In this document: positions 7,361 to 16,794 of the stretch, piece after piece
Position numbering within the stretch: position 1 is the first letter of the stretch
Layout: every line of letters begins with the position of its first letter
Assembly: GCA_900696595.1 (NCBI GenBank)
Contig: CAADGT010000175.1
Span: 1-61,770, forward strand
Source of the DNA: an uncultured Chloroflexota bacterium
GTDB lineage: Bacteria; Chloroflexota; Anaerolineae; Anaerolineales; Villigracilaceae
Direction: 5' to 3'
DNA length: 61,770 nucleotides
Translations under genes and position numbers: made by a program
The notes under the pieces: model-generated
What the model was told of the DNA's origin: nothing
What the model saw: only the letters and a program-made list of their open reading frames with translations
Databases searched by the model: none

Positions 7361-8200
7361 TCACTTTTTCCGATTCCTCTTGCGCGATTTCTTCTCCTGC
7401 TTTCGTTTTCTCTTATCTTTCTTTATCTTTTCGATTTCATTCCGGATGATCGGATGGTTTTTATCCGCGACCATTCGGCCCCCTTCGAAGAAAAAGGGAG
7501 TGGAGCGCGGTTTACTGCGCTTTTCCCTTAACCCCAGCCTGATTTGAATGTCCTCAAAATCGCCTTCAATGAATTCGTCCACATTGCCCGATTTGAACGT
7601 CTGCTCGATCAACCCCAGGTATTCGCGGGCGGCGTCCATTTCCATCAGGTCGGAGATCAGGGAGCCGTTCAGGGATTGGTCGTTGTCTTCGTATTTTTCC
7701 AGCGCGGCGTGGATGGCGGTTACGCAACTTCCTTTTGTGTCAGGATATTTTTCTGCCATCTTTTCGAGTGATGCGCTTGCAGCCACCCGCGCCCAGGTTC
7801 CATGGTCGGTGTTGGATAAAAATTCCGTCAGCGGAGGAATGGCGGCGGGTCCGATCATTGGAAATACTTTAAAGGAGTCCTCTCCGTACCAGTCGTCGTC
7901 GTATTCGTCAATTTCTTTCAGGTTGTCCAGCAAAGCGGGGATGGCTTCCTCCGCTTTGAGTTGAGCCAGCGCGCGCCAGGCGTGGATTTGCCCGTGCCAT
8001 TCCGTTAAATCCTCTTCTTCGAGCAGGTCGTCGGGGATTTCCATCCAGCGCAGGTCTTTATCCTTGAGCAGGCGGATCAATTCTGGAACGTCTGCGCGGG
8101 AAATTCCCATTTTCTGGTAATCGAGCCATCCCTGACTGTTGCCGGGTCTTCCAATTGTCAAAAGTTTGGATACGGGTTCGGCGTAGTTGTGTTCGATCAT
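7361..8200 (-). CDS. HEAT-repeat protein with Lys/Arg-rich tail
   Basis: 279 residues. The body has helical repeats of HEAT/PBS-lyase type (segments WLDYQKMGISRADVPELIRL, HAWRALAQLKAEEAIPALL, PMIGPAAIPPLTEFL, WARVAASASLEKMAEKYP), probably a protein-binding scaffold. The last 25 residues are almost only Lys, Arg, Glu and Asn (KKDKRKRKQEKKSRKRNRKK), which may bind nucleic acid. Strong ribosome site AGGAGA before ATG 8200. No enzymatic motif is visible. Confidence 0.8.
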   Translation of the reverse strand: MIEHNYAEPVSKLLTIGRPGNSQGWLDYQKMGISRADVPELIRLLKDKDLRWMEIPDDLLEEEDLTEWHGQIHAWRALAQLKAEEAIPALLDNLKEIDEYDDDWYGEDSFKVFPMIGPAAIPPLTEFLSNTDHGTWARVAASASLEKMAEKYPDTKGSCVTAIHAALEKYEDNDQSLNGSLISDLMEMDAAREYLGLIEQTFKSGNVDEFIEGDFEDIQIRLGLREKRSKPRSTPFFFEGGRMVADKNHPIIRNEIEKIKKDKRKRKQEKKSRKRNRKK

Positions 8201-8295
8201 GTATTTCTCCTATAGCGCTCTGAGCGGGGCGAAGAGTCTCTGGTTCGAAGGGACCAGATCACGCTGAGATCACGATCAGGGTATTTTTTCGCTAT

Positions 8296-8366
8296 GGCGA
8301 AGCGTGCCGTCAATAGACGGTGGACGAAGATGTATCCGCCACCGACGCGGCGCAGGAAGATGAGGG
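8296..8366 (+). repeat. 71-bp direct repeat, copy 1
   Basis: Identical to 8493-8563 except one base (T/C). Both copies lie in the 443-bp gene-free gap 8201-8643. Several reading frames cross the repeats but have no ribosome site and encode the same peptide twice, so I regard the gap as non-coding. The gap also holds the inverted repeat 8376-8448 and the hicB promoter. Confidence 0.9.
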
Positions 8367-8375
8367 CAAGACCGT

Positions 8376-8448
8376 CCACGAATGATTCACGAATAAACGA
8401 ATGCCGACGGGCGAGTCTTCGAGTATTCGTGAGGGGTCTTATTCGTGG
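8376..8448. repeat. inverted repeat between the two direct repeats
   Basis: Arms CCACGAAT (8376-8383) and ATTCGTGG (8441-8448), with further ATTCGTG/CACGAAT copies inside (8389-8395, 8425-8431). The DNA could form nested hairpins. Together with the flanking 71-bp repeats it looks like the scar or body of a small non-autonomous mobile repeat. Confidence 0.65.
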
Positions 8449-8492
8449 ATGGTTGTCTGCAAATCTCATTTTGTCGTTTCCACGTACATTTC

Positions 8493-8563
8493 GGCGAAGC
8501 GTGCCGTCAACAGACGGTGGACGAAGATGTATCCGCCACCGACGCGGCGCAGGAAGATGAGGG
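8493..8563 (+). repeat. 71-bp direct repeat, copy 2
   Basis: Second copy of 8296-8366, with 126 bp between the copies. One mismatch in 71 bases indicates a recent duplication or gene conversion. Confidence 0.9.
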
Positions 8564-8611
8564 TTTGGGAGTTCGGTGGCTATATTTTACTATGGGCGAA
8601 AGCGTTTGGTT

Positions 8612-8617
8612 TATAAT
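8612..8617 (+). promoter_or_regulatory. -10 box of hicB
   Basis: TATAAT 26 bp upstream of the hicB ATG. Candidate -35 TTTACT at 8586-8591 has a long spacer (20 bp). Confidence 0.4.
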
Positions 8618-8643
8618 CAAACAAAGAACGAAAGGACATCCCG

Positions 8644-8853
8644 ATGACCAAAAACTTTAACGTCATTATCGAACGCGATGTGGAGGGTTGGTACGTTGCC
8701 AGCGTACCGGAATTGCAGGGTTGTCACACGCAAGCCAAATCGCTGGACGATTTAATGGAGCGCATCCGCGAGGCGATTGAGTTGTGTCTGGAATCGGAGT
8801 TCTTGACTTTGGTTGAGTTTCGCTTCAACCTTCAGCACATTGCCGCATTTTAA
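8644..8853 (+). CDS. hicB: HicB-family antitoxin-like protein, no HicA partner
   Basis: 69 residues. Pattern typical of short HicB proteins: FNVIIERDVEGWYVASVPEL, then QGCHTQAKSLDDLMERIREA and IELCLE. HicB has a partial RNase-H-like fold and neutralises the HicA mRNA interferase. The last 20 residues do not resemble the usual end of the family, so the 3' end may have drifted. No HicA-like gene fits on either side (gene-free gap upstream, 65 bp before the convergent dehydrogenase downstream). It may be an orphan regulator or leftover of a toxin-antitoxin pair. Ribosome site AAAGGA. Confidence 0.8.
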   Translation: MTKNFNVIIERDVEGWYVASVPELQGCHTQAKSLDDLMERIREAIELCLESEFLTLVEFRFNLQHIAAF

Positions 8854-8866
8854 AATTTTTCCGAAT

Positions 8867-8898
8867 CAAAAAGCCTCCCGAACTTACTCCGGAAGGCT
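8867..8898 (-). terminator. rho-independent terminator of the aldehyde dehydrogenase
   Basis: Minus strand: stem AGCCTTCCG / CGGGAGGCT (one mismatch) around a 9-base loop, followed by TTTTT. It lies 21 bp beyond the dehydrogenase stop and 14 bp past the hicB stop, so it separates the two convergent genes. Confidence 0.75.
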
Positions 8899-8918
8899 CT
8901 CTCGTTACTCGTCGCTCG

Positions 8919-10586
8919 TTACTTCTTTTTCTTCCCCGCTTTTTTTGCCGCTTTCTTTACAACCTTCTTGACGGCTTTCTTTGCCGCCTTCTTCTTTGCC
9001 GGAGCCGCCTTCGCCGGTTTGACCAGCGTTTGAATCTGCTCGTGCATGTACAGCTGGACGTAGTAATAACCGCCGCCGTTCTTGCCGCTGGCGCCGGAGC
9101 CTTTCCAGCCGCCGAAGGGTTGGAAGCCGGGCCACGCGCCGGTGGTGGCGCCTTGCGGGCGGTTGGCGTAGGTCACGCCCGCTTCGATGTTGTCGAAGAA
9201 CCAGGCGGTTTCCTTTTGCGAGCCGTAGAATCCGGCGGTCAGCCCGTAGTTTACGTCGTTGGCGATCTTCATCGCTTCGTCGAGGTTTTTGACCTTGCCG
9301 ATCGTGCTGATGGGCAGGAACATTTCATACTGCCACAGGCGATGCGAGAAGGGCAGGTCGGTGACGAGAGTCGGTTCGCAGAAGTACCCCTTGTCGAAAA
9401 TGCCGCCGCTCTTGACCTTGCCGCCGGTCAGGAATTTTCCGCCCGCGCCGTTGATCTCCTCGGTGAAATTCTTGAAGTCGTTGTATGAATTTTTATTGAT
9501 GACGGGTCCGATGTAGGTGGCGCGTTCGGTCGGGTCGCCGATGACGAGCGCGTCCACTTTCGCTTTAAGTTTGGCGACCAGTTCATCATAGACGGGTTCT
9601 TCGACGAGGATGCGGGAGGCGGCGGAGCATTTCTGCCCCTGCAAGCCGAACGCGGATCGGTAGATGCCGGTGGCGGCGTCTTCCAAATTGGCGTTGCGCG
9701 ACACGATGGCGGGATTCTTCCCTCCCAGTTCAAGGACGATCGGGCGCACATAACTGCGGTTGGCGAAATCGCGATACATCTTCATGCCGACGTCGAAGGA
9801 GCCGGTGAAGGTCGCGCCGTCAATCTCGGGGCTGTCCACCAAAGCCTGGCCAAGAGTCGAGCCGGGGCCGGTCACAAAGTTCATCACGCCGTCGGGGATT
9901 CCCGCGTCGCGCAGACATTCCGCGTACAGGCGCACGATCCAGGCGGTGTCGGAGGCGGGCTTGATGACGACGGTATTTCCAGCCACGAGCGCCGCGCCGG
10001 TCGGCCCGCCCGTCAACGCAAAGGGAAAGTTGAATGGAGAAATAATCAGCCACACGCCGTAGGGGCGAAGAACGGACACGTTGGTCGAGTCGAAATCCGT
10101 TAGCGGATCCTTGCCCATCGGTTTGATGAAGCCGTTGTTCTCCTCCATCATTTGCGCGGGCCAGTACATCAGGTCGGCGGTCTCCTGCACGTCGCCGAGG
10201 GATTCCATGCGGTTCTTGCCGACCTCCAGCGCCATTGCCGCGCCGAGTTCGAAGATGCGTTTTTCGATCAAGGACGCCGCCTTGCGGACGAGTTTGACGC
10301 GCGTCTGCCAGGGGGTGCGGCTCCATTTGGGGAAGGCGCGCCGCGCCGCGTCAATCGCCATTTTGGCGTGGGAGGCGTTGCCCTTTTGCATGACCGCCAG
10401 TTTCCACTCGGTGTTGACGGGCGAGAAATCGTCGAACTTTTCGTCGGCGAAGACATCCTGGCCGTCAATGATCATCCCGTACTCCCTGCCGAGGTTCTTT
10501 TTCAGGCTGGCGACGGCTTTATCGAAGCCTTTATGCAGGGCGTCTGGCGGGTTGAACATGGTGGAATATGTGAGTTTGAAAGCCAT
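8919..10586 (-). CDS. aldehyde dehydrogenase, probable P5C dehydrogenase, with Lys/Ala tail
   Basis: 555 residues. ALDH-superfamily enzyme of the 1-pyrroline-5-carboxylate dehydrogenase type, which oxidises glutamate semialdehyde to glutamate with NAD in proline breakdown. Visible: ISPFNFPFALTGG and NTVVIKPASD (cofactor), FTGSFDVG, the glutamate region VLELGGKNPAI, catalytic Cys in LQGQKCSAASR, and GAWPGFQPFGGWKGSG near the end. After the fold ends, about 33 residues are nearly pure Lys, Ala, Pro and Val (PAKKKAAKKAVKKVVKKAAK...), like histone-H1 tails and not part of any ALDH I know. Start ATG 10586 follows AAGGAG. No PutA partner nearby. Confidence 0.88.
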   Translation of the reverse strand: MAFKLTYSTMFNPPDALHKGFDKAVASLKKNLGREYGMIIDGQDVFADEKFDDFSPVNTEWKLAVMQKGNASHAKMAIDAARRAFPKWSRTPWQTRVKLVRKAASLIEKRIFELGAAMALEVGKNRMESLGDVQETADLMYWPAQMMEENNGFIKPMGKDPLTDFDSTNVSVLRPYGVWLIISPFNFPFALTGGPTGAALVAGNTVVIKPASDTAWIVRLYAECLRDAGIPDGVMNFVTGPGSTLGQALVDSPEIDGATFTGSFDVGMKMYRDFANRSYVRPIVLELGGKNPAIVSRNANLEDAATGIYRSAFGLQGQKCSAASRILVEEPVYDELVAKLKAKVDALVIGDPTERATYIGPVINKNSYNDFKNFTEEINGAGGKFLTGGKVKSGGIFDKGYFCEPTLVTDLPFSHRLWQYEMFLPISTIGKVKNLDEAMKIANDVNYGLTAGFYGSQKETAWFFDNIEAGVTYANRPQGATTGAWPGFQPFGGWKGSGASGKNGGGYYYVQLYMHEQIQTLVKPAKAAPAKKKAAKKAVKKVVKKAAKKAGKKKK

Positions 10587-10599
10587 GGGAGTTCTCCTT

Positions 10600-10647
10600 G
10601 GGTAGTTGGGTGGTTGGGTGGTTGGATAGTCGGATAGTTGGGTAGTT
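10600..10647. repeat. degenerate GGTAGTTGG-type tandem repeat
   Basis: Six or so units of seven to eight bases (GTAGTTGG, GTGGTTGG, GATAGTCG) just upstream of the dehydrogenase, followed at 10671-10691 by a partly complementary CTACCTAAACTACT segment that could fold back on it. Low complexity, non-coding. Confidence 0.7.
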
Positions 10648-10876
10648 TTACAGTCCGGCAGTGGAATTCACGACTACCTAAACTACTGAACTAATTGGAG
10701 TATAGCAGGGGATATTGCCTCCGTCAAAGCAGGGCGGCGGTTTTTGCGTATGACTTCCCTCCTGTTTGATTGCCGGGCTTTCGACTCCGTTAAGCATCTG
10801 ATACAATCCGACTCGTAATAATAACGAAACTACCGGCGTCTCAAAGGTGGTTACAATCGAAATTGGACAGGTAAAT

Positions 10877-11818
10877 ATGACAGACAACAGACATGTAAAA
10901 GTATTGATTCTCGGGGCAGGACCGGCGGGGCTTTCGGCGGCTCTCTACGCCGCGCGGGCGGAACTTGAACCGGTGGTATTGACCGGCATGCAATTGGGCG
11001 GGCAGGCGGCTCTCACACACACGATAGAAAACTACCCCGGCTTTCCCGAAGGCGTGGGCGGGCCCCAACTGGGCGAACTCTTCCAAAAACAGGCGGAGCG
11101 TTTCGGCGCGAAGGTCGAATTTGACATGGCGCACGAAGTGGATTTTTCCCAACGTCCGTACAAAGTCACAGCCGACAGCGGCGATTACTTCGCCGAAACT
11201 GTCATCATCGCCACCGGCGCCAGCCCGGTGCATCTCAACGTCCCCGGCGAAGTCGAACTCACCGGGCGCGGCGTCTCCTACTGCGCCACCTGCGACGGCT
11301 GGTTCTTCAAGGATAAAAAAGTCGTCATCGTCGGCGGCGGCGACAGCGCCTTTGAAGAAGGACTCTTCATTACGCGCTATGCCTCCTCCGTCACGCTCAT
11401 CCACCGGCGCAACGAATTCCGCGCGGGAGCTATTTTGCAAAAGCGGGCGAAAGAACACCCCAAGATGAACTTCATCACCGACACTGTCGTGACCGAGATC
11501 ATCGGCGGAGAAAAACTCGAAGCGCTCAAACTCAAGAACGTCGTCACCGGAGAAGAATCGACCTTCGAGGCCGACGGCGTGTTCATCTTCATCGGGCATA
11601 CCCCCAACACCCAAATGTTCAAGGGTCAACTTGAAATGAGCGACCTCGGCTACCTCAAAGTCAACGACAAAATGGAGACCAACATCCCCGGCGTGTATGC
11701 GGCGGGCGAGGCGGCGGACGCCACATTCAAGCAGGTCGTCACCTCGGCTGGCATGGGCGCCGCGGCGGCGATCCAGGCGGCGCGATACCTCGAGGAAACC
11801 GAATCCGTTCCCGGTTAA
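10877..11818 (+). CDS. trxB: thioredoxin reductase
   Basis: 313 residues. Flavoprotein that uses NADPH to reduce thioredoxin. FAD-binding LILGAGPAGLSAALYAARA near the start, redox pair in SYCATCDGWFF, NADPH motif VIVGGGDSAFEEG with HRRNEFRA, and the C-terminal FAD site GVYAAGEAAD. Length is normal for the low-Mr type. Start ATG 10877 is chosen over the in-frame GTG at 10847 because an AGG site lies upstream and the protein then begins where the family does. A terminator-like hairpin follows at 11905. Confidence 0.92.
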   Translation: MTDNRHVKVLILGAGPAGLSAALYAARAELEPVVLTGMQLGGQAALTHTIENYPGFPEGVGGPQLGELFQKQAERFGAKVEFDMAHEVDFSQRPYKVTADSGDYFAETVIIATGASPVHLNVPGEVELTGRGVSYCATCDGWFFKDKKVVIVGGGDSAFEEGLFITRYASSVTLIHRRNEFRAGAILQKRAKEHPKMNFITDTVVTEIIGGEKLEALKLKNVVTGEESTFEADGVFIFIGHTPNTQMFKGQLEMSDLGYLKVNDKMETNIPGVYAAGEAADATFKQVVTSAGMGAAAAIQAARYLEETESVPG

Positions 11819-11904
11819 GAAAGAAGCGGAAGGCTTCGCCTCAGACTCAGGGACAGCGGATCCCGTCCGAGGGGCGGAATCCAAACCCCAAAGTTTTTCC
11901 ACCC

Positions 11905-11936
11905 ACGGACTCGCCGCGCGCGAGTCCGTTCTTGTT
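11905..11936 (+). terminator. terminator-like hairpin after trxB
   Basis: Ten-bp perfect stem ACGGACTCGC / GCGAGTCCGT with a 5-base loop, followed by the T-rich stretch TTCTTGTT. It separates trxB from mdh. Confidence 0.6.
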
Positions 11937-11984
11937 CGATAAAAGTCATGACATTTTGTACTTTTGGTCTGCGGCGCTTTCGGA

Positions 11985-11990
11985 TAGAAT
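11985..11990 (+). promoter_or_regulatory. -10 box of mdh
   Basis: TAGAAT 45 bp upstream of the mdh start codon; weak -35 candidate TTTTGG at 11962-11967 with a 17-bp spacer. Confidence 0.4.
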
Positions 11991-11996
11991 ACGTGA

Positions 11997-12971
<975 letters not shown>

Positions 12972-12990
12972 TAATTGGTAATTGGTAAGT

Positions 12991-13063
12991 AGTAATTGGA
13001 GATTGCGAATCTTCAATTACTACTCTCCACTCTCCACTCTCTACTCTCCATTCTCTACTCTCT
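12991..13063. repeat. hairpin plus CT-rich heptamer repeat between mdh and citrate synthase
   Basis: 12991-13021 forms a hairpin with arms AGTAATTG/CAATTACT extended by AGATT/AATCT. 13022-13063 is about six units of a 7-base repeat (ACTCTCC/ACTCTCT/ATTCTCT). Such heptamers are simple-sequence repeats and may vary in copy number between strains. Confidence 0.8.
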
Positions 13064-13074
13064 AGGAGCCAACC

Positions 13075-14397
13075 ATGATCCTGCACGAAAAAATTTCCGC
13101 GCAACTTCCCGCCTGGCGCGAACGCATCAAAGCCCTGTCCAAGGAACACGCCGACGTGGTGGTGGACAAGGTCACCGTCGGTCAGATCGCGGGCGGGATG
13201 AGAGACATCAAGTCCCTGCTTACGGATGTGTCCTACGTGGATTCCAGCGAGGGCATCCGCTTTCGCGGGCTGTCCATCCCCGAAGTGTTGAAGCGACTTC
13301 CGAAGGCGCGCGGGACCAAGATTCCGCTGGTGGGCGGTTTGTATTACCTGCTGATGGTCGGCGAAGTTCCCACAATGGAAGAAGCGATGGCGGTCGAGGA
13401 CGAATGGGACAAACGCGCCGAAATCCCCGATTACGTTTACAAGATGTTGAAGACCATGCCCAAGGACGCGCACCCGATGATACTGTTGAATCTCGCGGTG
13501 ATGTCGCTGGAGCGCAATTCGGTTTTCTCCAAACGTTATCGCGAAGGCATGAAGAAGGACGAATACTGGGAGCCGGCGCTCGAAGACAGCCTCGACCTGA
13601 CGGCGAAGATTCCTGTCATTGCGGCGTTCATTTACCGCTACAAATACTTCGGCGAGAAGAAGAAACCCATCTATCGCGTCAAACTGGATTACGGCGCGAA
13701 CTTCGCCCGCATGATGAAGGTCGCCGACAAGAAGGGATATGCGGAACTCGCGCGCCTGTATTTCATCCTGCATTCCGATCATGAATCGGGCAACGTCTCG
13801 GCTCACGCCACGCACCTGGTCGGCTCCTCGCTCTCGGATATTTACTTCGCCTACTCCGCCGGGTTGAGCGGACTCGCCGGTCCCCTGCACGGGCTTGCCA
13901 ACCAGGAATGTCTCGGCTGGCTGTTGGACGTTCACAAAAAATTCGGCGGCGTGCCATCGCGCGACGACTTGTACAAATTCGCGTGGGATACGCTCCACAG
14001 CGGCAAGGTGATTCCGGGATACGGTCACGCTGTCCTGCGCGTCCCCGACCCGCGCTTCACGGCGCAAATGGAGTTCGCCAAGGCGCGCTTCCCCGACGAC
14101 GACCTCGTCCGCCTCGCGGATATGGTCTTCGACGTCGTGCCGACCGTGTTAAAGGAACAGGGCAAGGCGAAGAACCCCGCCCCAAACGTGGACGCCATCA
14201 GCGGCACGCTCCAGCATTACTACGGCGTGCGCGAGTTCGATTTCTATACCGTCCTCTTCGGCGTAGGACGCGCCCTCGGCGTGACGGCCAACTACGTCTG
14301 GTCGCGCGCGCTTGGTATGCCCATCGAGCGCCCCAAGTCGCTCACCACAAAGATGCTGGAAGACGTTGTAGCAAAAGCGATTCAACCGGGTGGATGA
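13075..14397 (+). CDS. citrate synthase, mitochondrial-like type
   Basis: 440 residues. Condenses oxaloacetate and acetyl-CoA. Active-site regions: HSDHESGNVSAHATHLVGSS (first His), AGLSGLAGPLHGLANQE, PGYGHAVLRVPDPRF (second His), and EFDFYTVLFGVGRALG containing the acid. These match the animal-mitochondrial form more closely than the hexameric E. coli GltA, and the length fits that type. Ribosome site AGGAG before ATG 13075. A strong terminator follows. It probably works with the adjacent malate dehydrogenase. Confidence 0.93.
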   Translation: MILHEKISAQLPAWRERIKALSKEHADVVVDKVTVGQIAGGMRDIKSLLTDVSYVDSSEGIRFRGLSIPEVLKRLPKARGTKIPLVGGLYYLLMVGEVPTMEEAMAVEDEWDKRAEIPDYVYKMLKTMPKDAHPMILLNLAVMSLERNSVFSKRYREGMKKDEYWEPALEDSLDLTAKIPVIAAFIYRYKYFGEKKKPIYRVKLDYGANFARMMKVADKKGYAELARLYFILHSDHESGNVSAHATHLVGSSLSDIYFAYSAGLSGLAGPLHGLANQECLGWLLDVHKKFGGVPSRDDLYKFAWDTLHSGKVIPGYGHAVLRVPDPRFTAQMEFAKARFPDDDLVRLADMVFDVVPTVLKEQGKAKNPAPNVDAISGTLQHYYGVREFDFYTVLFGVGRALGVTANYVWSRALGMPIERPKSLTTKMLEDVVAKAIQPGG

Positions 14398-14409
14398 AAG
14401 GAATAAGAG

Positions 14410-14444
14410 AAACTCCCGGAGCCTAAACCTCCGGGAGTTTTTTT
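14410..14444 (+). terminator. rho-independent terminator of the citrate synthase gene
   Basis: Perfect 10-bp stem AACTCCCGGA / TCCGGGAGTT with a 9-base loop, then a run of T (14438-14444). Confidence 0.9.
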
Positions 14445-14501
14445 GATTCTTTGAACGAAGCGCGCCCGTTTAATCTTACGGAGCTCTGAATCTGCCTTCA
14501 A

Positions 14502-16580
14502 TCAACCGTTTGCCGGCGGTTCCAAACCAAACCGATCCAGCAAAAAGGCGTAATCGAGCGCGATCTCCCGGATGTAGTCGAAGCGCCCGCTCGCCCCGGC
14601 GTGACCGGAGTTGTAATTGACGTAGAAGACCGCCAGGTTATCGTCCGTTTTCAGTTCGCGCAATTTGGCGAGAAACTTGGCAGGCTCCCAATATGCCACG
14701 CGCGGATCGTTCAAACCAGTGGTGATAAGCAGGTGGGGATAGTCCGTTGCCTTCAAATTGTCGTACGGCGAATACGAAAGCATGTACTCGAACATTTCCT
14801 TATCCGCCGGGTTGCCCCACTGATCGTATTCCTGAGTCGTGAGCGGAATGGTCGGGTCTTCCATCGTCGTGACCACATCCATGAAAGGGACTTTGGCGAT
14901 GACCGCCTTGAACAGGTCGGGGCGCATCGTCATGCACGCGCCGACAAGCAACCCGCCCGCCGAACCGCCCTGAATCGCCAGTTTATCCCTCGCGGCATAC
15001 CCTTCCTTGATCAAATGTTCCCCGCAGGCGATAAAATCGGTGAACGTGTTGCGCTTGTGTTCCATCTTGCCCTGGTCGTACCAGTCGCGCCCCATGTCGT
15101 ATCCGCCGCGGATGTGCGCCACCGCATAAACGAATCCCCGATCCATCAGGCTGATGCGGTTCGAGTCGAAATACGGGTCAATCGTCGCGCCGTAGGATCC
15201 GTAACCGTACATCAAGGCGGGGTTTGTCCCGTCCATCTTTTGCAAATCCTTCCGATAGGCTAGCGTGATCGGGACTCTCGTCCCATCCTTCGCCGCCGCA
15301 TGGATGCGCTCCAGCGCATACTTTGATTTATCGAAGCCGCGCGCCTCGTCCACCTTTTTGACGTCCCATTCGCCCGTATCCATGTTAACGTCAACGATTG
15401 TGTCCGGCGTAATGAGCGAAGAATACTTCAAACGCAGGAGATTCGTCTCGAACTCCGGATTGCCTTCGGGATAAACGCTGTACGACGCTTCGGGGAATTG
15501 CGCGTAACGGACGTTGCTCGCGCCGTCCGCGCCGCTAAGGCGAATCTGTTTCACCCCGCCTTTGCGTTCATACACAACCAGATGCTCCGCGAAAGTATCT
15601 ACATATTCCACCAGCGCATCCTCGCGGTGGGGGATTACCTCCGTCCAGTTTTCCCTGCCCGGCGCGTCCGCCGAAACCACGCTGAGTTTGAAATTTTTCG
15701 CCCCGTCGTTGTGAACGATGAAAAACCTGCCCTTGTGATGCGCGGCGCTGTATTCCAACCCCTCGATGCGCGGCTGGAGGATGCGCAATTCGCTCGACGG
15801 ATCGTTCGCGTCCATGAAGCGGACTTCGCGCGTGTTCGTGCTGTAATGATAAACGCCGATCAACGCGTTATCGCGCGATTTATACAGGAAAAGGTGATAC
15901 GCCTCATCCGCCTCACGCAGGATGAGCGCGTCGTTTTTCGGGTCTGCGCCGACGGTGTGGCGGAATAATTTGTCGGGGCGCAGGGTCTCGTCGAGCGTGA
16001 CGTAGAAGATGGTCTTGTTATCGTTCGCCCATTCCACGCCGAACCTTTCGTAGGCGCTGCCGGATACGTTGTGGATCGTTTCGGGAAAATATTCTCCAGT
16101 GGCGAGGTCTTTGATGTAGATCGTGAAAATCTCCGCGCCGTCGAAGTCCGCAAGATACGCGAGTTTCGACCCGTCCGGGCTGGTCTCGATTCCGCTGATG
16201 CCGCAGAAGGCTTTCCCCTTCGCCAGTTCATTCTGGTCGAGCAGGACTTCCTCGGGCGCGTCGAGCGATTTATATTTGCGGCAAAAGATGGGATATTGTT
16301 TCCCCTCCTCGTGTCTCTCGTAATGGAAGTATTCGCCTCGCTTCTCCGGGACGGTTGAATCGGTTTCCTGAATCCGTTTCCTCATCTCGGAGAAGAGCCG
16401 CTCCTGCAACGGCTTTGTATGTCCCAGCGTCTCTTCGAGATAATCGCTTTCCGCGCGGAGGTATTTCATCGTCTCCGGGTCGTCTTTATCGCGCATCCAA
16501 TAGTAATCGTCAATGCGGGTGATTCCGTGCCGGGCCATGACACGCGGGCGTTTGGGGGCGATGGGGGCGTGTTTCGTCAT
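14502..16580 (-). CDS. ptrB: oligopeptidase B / prolyl-oligopeptidase family (S9A)
   Basis: 692 residues, the usual size. N-terminal beta-propeller (about 70-410) that gates access, then an alpha/beta-hydrolase domain. The serine nucleophile is in AIQGGSAGGLLVGA, the aspartate in TTGLNDPRVAYWEP, and the histidine in NSGHAGASGRFDY; the HIRGGYDMGRDWYDQGK segment is typical. Cleaves short peptides, in oligopeptidase B after basic residues. No signal peptide, so cytoplasmic. Single gene with its own -10 box at 16621. Confidence 0.92.
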   Translation of the reverse strand: MTKHAPIAPKRPRVMARHGITRIDDYYWMRDKDDPETMKYLRAESDYLEETLGHTKPLQERLFSEMRKRIQETDSTVPEKRGEYFHYERHEEGKQYPIFCRKYKSLDAPEEVLLDQNELAKGKAFCGISGIETSPDGSKLAYLADFDGAEIFTIYIKDLATGEYFPETIHNVSGSAYERFGVEWANDNKTIFYVTLDETLRPDKLFRHTVGADPKNDALILREADEAYHLFLYKSRDNALIGVYHYSTNTREVRFMDANDPSSELRILQPRIEGLEYSAAHHKGRFFIVHNDGAKNFKLSVVSADAPGRENWTEVIPHREDALVEYVDTFAEHLVVYERKGGVKQIRLSGADGASNVRYAQFPEASYSVYPEGNPEFETNLLRLKYSSLITPDTIVDVNMDTGEWDVKKVDEARGFDKSKYALERIHAAAKDGTRVPITLAYRKDLQKMDGTNPALMYGYGSYGATIDPYFDSNRISLMDRGFVYAVAHIRGGYDMGRDWYDQGKMEHKRNTFTDFIACGEHLIKEGYAARDKLAIQGGSAGGLLVGACMTMRPDLFKAVIAKVPFMDVVTTMEDPTIPLTTQEYDQWGNPADKEMFEYMLSYSPYDNLKATDYPHLLITTGLNDPRVAYWEPAKFLAKLRELKTDDNLAVFYVNYNSGHAGASGRFDYIREIALDYAFLLDRFGLEPPANG

Positions 16581-16620
16581 GCGATTTTTTAGTTTTTCAC
16601 TTTCTACAGTCGGTTCTGAT

Positions 16621-16626
16621 ATTATA
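16621..16626 (-). promoter_or_regulatory. -10 box of the oligopeptidase gene
   Basis: TATAAT on the minus strand, 40 bp upstream of the ATG at 16580; no convincing -35. The 16581-16794 gap shows nothing else I can support. Confidence 0.4.
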
Positions 16627-16794
16627 GAGCAAAGTTGTTCCCTGCGCCGTCCTCAGCGCTGGGTTTCCCGCGCGACACGCCGCCGAACTTGCGCTGAGTT
16701 TATCGAAGCGACGGCGGCTTTGAGTGTGATCCTGCAATGTGATACTAAAATAGGGAAAAACACCCCAAAGGTTGCTGTTTTTCCCGGCGTTATT

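Noticed and set aside
8294..8616. Three plus-strand frames of 70-90 residues
   Set aside because: They are translations of the 71-bp direct repeat, give the same peptide twice and have no initiation signals.
8853..8919. A HicA toxin next to hicB
   Set aside because: Only 65 bp before the convergent dehydrogenase, occupied by a terminator; no HicA-like frame upstream either.
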